From a virus: DNA of 26,353 nt. The translations under genes and the position numbers were made by a program. Below are positions 24,160 through 26,353 of the stretch, piece by piece. Where the stretch lies: the IMG/VR virus record IMGVR_UViG_3300046328_001044, positions 1-26,353 of that record; one strand, written 5' to 3'. How positions within the stretch are numbered: the stretch's first letter is position 1; each line of letters begins with the position of its first letter. A model generated the notes under the pieces. It was not told the DNA's origin. It did no database searches and saw only the letters and a program-made list of their open reading frames with translations.

Positions 24160-24783
24160 TTAGTTGAATGTGGTATCTCTACCATTTGATTTAATATAGA
24201 TGTTGTATTGTTCGATTGTTTGGCTTTGTGCTTTGGTTGTGGGTGTTGTTGGCTGTGGTTCATCTTGCTGATCCTCCTTGAGGAATGAATACAACACGAC
24301 TAAAGCGCCAAAACCGATGACTGCGCCAATAAAATAGCCCACCCATTCTCCTATGATAGTAAAAGCCGTAGTGAGGCCAGCAGCCACCCCGGTAAGGATG
24401 CTGCCAGCCGCCACTACTATCAACAAAACAACTACAACCAATCCTCCAGCACAAATCACGAATACAAACAAGGGACGGAACGCGGAAACAATATCGGCGG
24501 AAGAAACGATTTCTAATTCCGTGGCTTTCCGCGTAGGCTCTACTGGTGACGGAATGGAAAACCCCGCGAATGGCCCCGGCAAATATGTTCCGTCCACCCA
24601 CTCCGATCCACGCGGAATAGAACATACCTCGCGAAATAGTTCCTCGTTGTTTTCCGCCACCGCATTTCGAAGTATATGCCGCTGATGCGGAAAAACCTTG
24701 ACCGCTATGGCCAATGCTTCATCCTTTTTCCCTTGTGTGAATAGGGCATCAATGGTTGCCCTTCCTGTATCGTACTGATTCAT
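24160..24783 (-). CDS. Membrane protein with soluble N- and C-terminal parts
   Basis: Protein of 207 residues. Residues 1-60 are helical and resemble a tetratricopeptide-like helical hairpin (TIDALFTQGKKDEALAIAVKVF), followed by a Pro/Gly segment. Three hydrophobic spans occur at about 105-128 (LFVFVICAGGLVVVVLLIVVAA), 130-145 and 148-168, then a Gln/Pro/Thr-rich tail. No known family. Spacing of five bases to both neighbours supports co-transcription. Possible roles include host takeover, superinfection exclusion or lysis control, none shown directly. Confidence 0.78.
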   Translation of the reverse strand: MNQYDTGRATIDALFTQGKKDEALAIAVKVFPHQRHILRNAVAENNEELFREVCSIPRGSEWVDGTYLPGPFAGFSIPSPVEPTRKATELEIVSSADIVSAFRPLFVFVICAGGLVVVVLLIVVAAGSILTGVAAGLTTAFTIIGEWVGYFIGAVIGFGALVVLYSFLKEDQQDEPQPTTPTTKAQSQTIEQYNIYIKSNGRDTTFN

Positions 24784-24788
24784 TGTGC

Positions 24789-25274
24789 TTAATTATTTAT
24801 GTCAAAAATATAGGTGCGTTTCTTTGGGTCTTTTTGTCCATTGAATGCGCGGCGACCTTGTTGGTTAAGACCGATCTCGCCCTTGTCGGTTTTCATGGTG
24901 GTTTCCATGTTGGTTTCCCATGCGTTGACGCGCTTGCGGTGTTCGGATTCTACGAGATCAACCCAGTCTTGAAACTCGATAAACATAGTTGCATTCTGTG
25001 TGCGTGTACGGTATATCTCCAAGTGGATATCATCTGGAGTAATAAATATTTTACCTGCACGACGAATGTTTTCTTTTAGCCTGTAGTAGGCATCTTCGAC
25101 ATCGGGATCGCCGATATATCGGCTACGAATAAGAACGGGGCGTGTGTGCCTTGCAGCGGCTTCCAGTTCAGCTATTTCGGCTTCGCGGTCTTGGCGGTCG
25201 TTCCACCAGTTGGCCACGGGCGACCAGATGAATAAGCCAGCGGCTAAGATGAGTAATAGTGTGGTGAGAAACAT
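24789..25274 (-). CDS. Membrane-anchored protein, unknown
   Basis: Protein of 161 residues with one N-terminal hydrophobic helix (about residues 2-22, LTTLLLILAAGLFIWSPVANWW) and no clear signal-peptidase site, so it is probably an anchor. A charged helix follows (about 27-45), then a basic/acidic soluble domain with VLIRSRYIGDPDVEDAYYRLKENIRRAGKIF and IHLEIYRTRTQNATMFIEFQDWVDLVESEHRK. It is not recognised. The TTAGTG array lies directly upstream and may control this gene and those after it. Confidence 0.75.
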   Translation of the reverse strand: MFLTTLLLILAAGLFIWSPVANWWNDRQDREAEIAELEAAARHTRPVLIRSRYIGDPDVEDAYYRLKENIRRAGKIFITPDDIHLEIYRTRTQNATMFIEFQDWVDLVESEHRKRVNAWETNMETTMKTDKGEIGLNQQGRRAFNGQKDPKKRTYIFDINN

Positions 25275-25288
25275 GTTGTTGTTGTGTA

Positions 25289-25420
25289 TTTTAGTGTATA
25301 AATTAGTGTGTTTTAGTGCCTAAATTAGTGTATTAGACACTAACACTAAAAACTCGTAATGTGCTGATAATCAATATAAACACACACTAATTTTGTAGCA
25401 TTAGTGTCTTTTAGTGCCTA
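25289..25420. repeat. Iteron-like array of nine TTAGTG boxes
   Basis: TTAGTG occurs at 25291, 25303, 25313, 25325, 25401 and 25411, and as CACTAA at 25338, 25344 and 25385. Most centres are 10-13 bases apart, near one helical turn. A 22-base unit is tandemly duplicated (25289-25310 and 25311-25332, 19 of 22 identical), and its first 12 bases recur at 25409-25420. TTAGTGT/ACACTAA also forms inverted repeats with spacers of 5 and 10 bases. The array fills the only sizeable gap in the upstream operon and runs into the last codon of the gene above. It is likely a multi-site operator or an origin-type iteron set. Confidence 0.75.
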
Positions 25421-25909
25421 CGTACCACTTTCACCCCTCTCGCGCGATAGGGCAGCCCTGAATGCAGCCAATGACGTGGCTGCGTAGGACTTACTAAATC
25501 CGGTGATCATGGCCATTTCATCAGCGGTGGTATTGCCGTTCTTGGAATGGTATGTGGCTTTGAATACTTCGGCTGTTGCCTGTGGTACGGATGGCTTACG
25601 GCGTGCCAACTCTTCGAGGTCGAAACTGGTAAGATGGCTTACGACGTTGGCTTCTACAGCCTTACCCTTTGCGAATGCGCGTATTGTGCTGAACTCGGTA
25701 GAGTTATTGTCCTTGAAAGCCAGTGGCGTGGCTTTCATCACGTTTCCTGTAGGATTGTGTCCTACAAATTGCGTGTGCGGATCGCTTTTATCGCGTTCAG
25801 CCCTTGGTTGTGGCTTGCATTCTATCTGAATGAAGTACCGTTGGTGATCGGCTGGCACGTATTGTGGCCATAACCATTGCTGTATCGCGTCCAAAATACC
25901 ATTTTTCAT
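25418..25909 (-). CDS. Unknown protein with possible C-terminal helix-turn-helix
   Basis: Protein of 163 residues, soluble and basic. The N-terminal half (1-75) includes YFIQIECKPQPRAERDKSDPHTQFVGHNP. The C-terminal 50 residues (NGNTTADEMAMITGFSKSYAATSLAAFRAALSRE) read as two or three helices with a TADEMAMITGFSKSYAATSLAAF pattern compatible with a helix-turn-helix. Its stop codon touches the TTAGTG array, so it may bind that array, but this is a guess. The start is five bases after the upstream membrane-protein gene. Confidence 0.7.
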   Translation of the reverse strand: MKNGILDAIQQWLWPQYVPADHQRYFIQIECKPQPRAERDKSDPHTQFVGHNPTGNVMKATPLAFKDNNSTEFSTIRAFAKGKAVEANVVSHLTSFDLEELARRKPSVPQATAEVFKATYHSKNGNTTADEMAMITGFSKSYAATSLAAFRAALSRERGESGT

Positions 25910-25914
25910 TGTGT

Positions 25915-26353
25915 TTACGACTTTTTGATGATGTTGAGTAGTGAAATCTCAAATAAAAGAGCCAATACCGGTAATCCGATACCGAGCGACCAGGCAAAAG
26001 TGATATCGTTCATCGCTGTGGTATGGTTCACGTGATTGACAAAGTCCTGACTGGAGTGCTTATTAATGGCTACTGCATTACAGCATATTTCTATGATCAA
26101 GGTGATGGCCATTGTGGTATAGGCGAGCCATTTATCCACTTTGGCTCCAGCACTAAGCAGTAGTAATGGACTGCCACAAATCACCAAGGCGATAACATAC
26201 GACCAATAACCTGTTGGAGAGGATTCATTGATGACTTCGCCTACTGATATGACCGAAGCGATGATCAAAACTAATACTGCACCGGAATGGACAAGTGCGG
26301 AGGAATAGCGCCGCGCAAACGTTGGAGGAATTCCGCTTCCGCCAGTTGGAGGA
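25915..26353 (-). CDS. Four-span membrane protein, 5' end outside the window
   Basis: The frame is open to the right window edge, so the start is probably missing; a TTG at 26268 would be the first in-window start but falls inside the first hydrophobic helix and is unlikely. The visible 145 residues begin PPTGGSGIPPTFARRYSSAL and hold four hydrophobic segments: SGAVLVLIIASVISVGEV, WSYVIALVICGSPLLLLSAG, WLAYTTMAITLIIEICCNAVAI and FAWSLGIGLPVLALLFEISLLNII. A hydrophilic NKHSSQDFVNHVNHTTAMND loop separates the last two. No family recognised. The visible span layout would fit a holin or exclusion protein. Confidence 0.75.
   Translation of the reverse strand, partial: PPTGGSGIPPTFARRYSSALVHSGAVLVLIIASVISVGEVINESSPTGYWSYVIALVICGSPLLLLSAGAKVDKWLAYTTMAITLIIEICCNAVAINKHSSQDFVNHVNHTTAMNDITFAWSLGIGLPVLALLFEISLLNIIKKS

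Noticed and set aside
24260-24625. 121-codon minus-strand frame in another phase
   Set aside because: Sits entirely inside the membrane-protein gene at 24160-24783 and has an implausible Arg/Trp/Cys-rich composition.
25289-25420. CRISPR array
   Set aside because: Repeat units are far too short and too closely spaced, vary in orientation, and no cas gene is present.
26268-26268. TTG start for the rightmost membrane protein
   Set aside because: The frame remains open to the window edge and the TTG falls inside the first membrane helix, so the gene is more likely cut by the edge.

Overview
The window is most likely part of a tailed-phage or prophage genome from a Bacteroidota host. Every supported gene lies on the minus strand, so transcription runs from high to low coordinates. 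The Bacteroidota assignment rests on three things: signal peptides cut at Ala-Gln or Gly-Gln, near-absence of Shine-Dalgarno sequences with A/T-rich leaders instead, and a promoter at 23610-23640 that matches the TTTG-N19-TAnnTTTG pattern of the Bacteroidota primary sigma factor exactly. A tape-measure protein is present and no sheath gene is seen, so a siphovirus-like particle is the simplest reading. No integrase, replication gene, tRNA or CRISPR array was found.

Layout in transcription order. (1) 26353-23645: five unrecognised genes, three with membrane segments, interrupted at 25289-25420 by an array of nine TTAGTG boxes. (2) 23644-23247: a 398-base leader region with a host-type promoter, a strong hairpin and a possible 41-residue ORF. 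(3) 23246-19398: endolysin (N-acetylmuramoyl-L-alanine amidase) and two large probable tail-tip proteins. (4) 19310-18552: a DNA-binding protein with a DnaA domain IV-like helix-turn-helix. (5) 18510-13621: a probable tail-tip/fibre protein, then four proteins with Sec signal peptides (three of them fibre-like) and a multi-pass membrane protein, closed by an intrinsic terminator. (6) 13526-7168: S49-type prohead protease, scaffold, major capsid protein, probable tail tube, a set of small membrane proteins, and neck/tail-completion candidates. (7) 7187-38: tape measure, a small conserved-looking protein, portal, an acidic coiled-coil protein, probable small terminase and large terminase, with a hairpin at the window edge.

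The module order is unusual: lysis, tail tip and fibres come before the head genes, and portal plus terminase come last, after the tape measure. Genes starting modules (amidase at 23246, tail protein at 18510, protease at 13526, and less well the regulator at 19310) share an upstream element TCCT...TG-N16-17-CAnnTTTG. In three of them it ends exactly four bases before the ATG, which suggests a phage promoter set giving leaderless or nearly leaderless mRNAs. Other notable signals are Sec signal peptides on fibre-like proteins, a duplicated CxxC-bearing C-terminal domain, and a strong excess of the hexamer CTGGAG/CTCCAG across the window.
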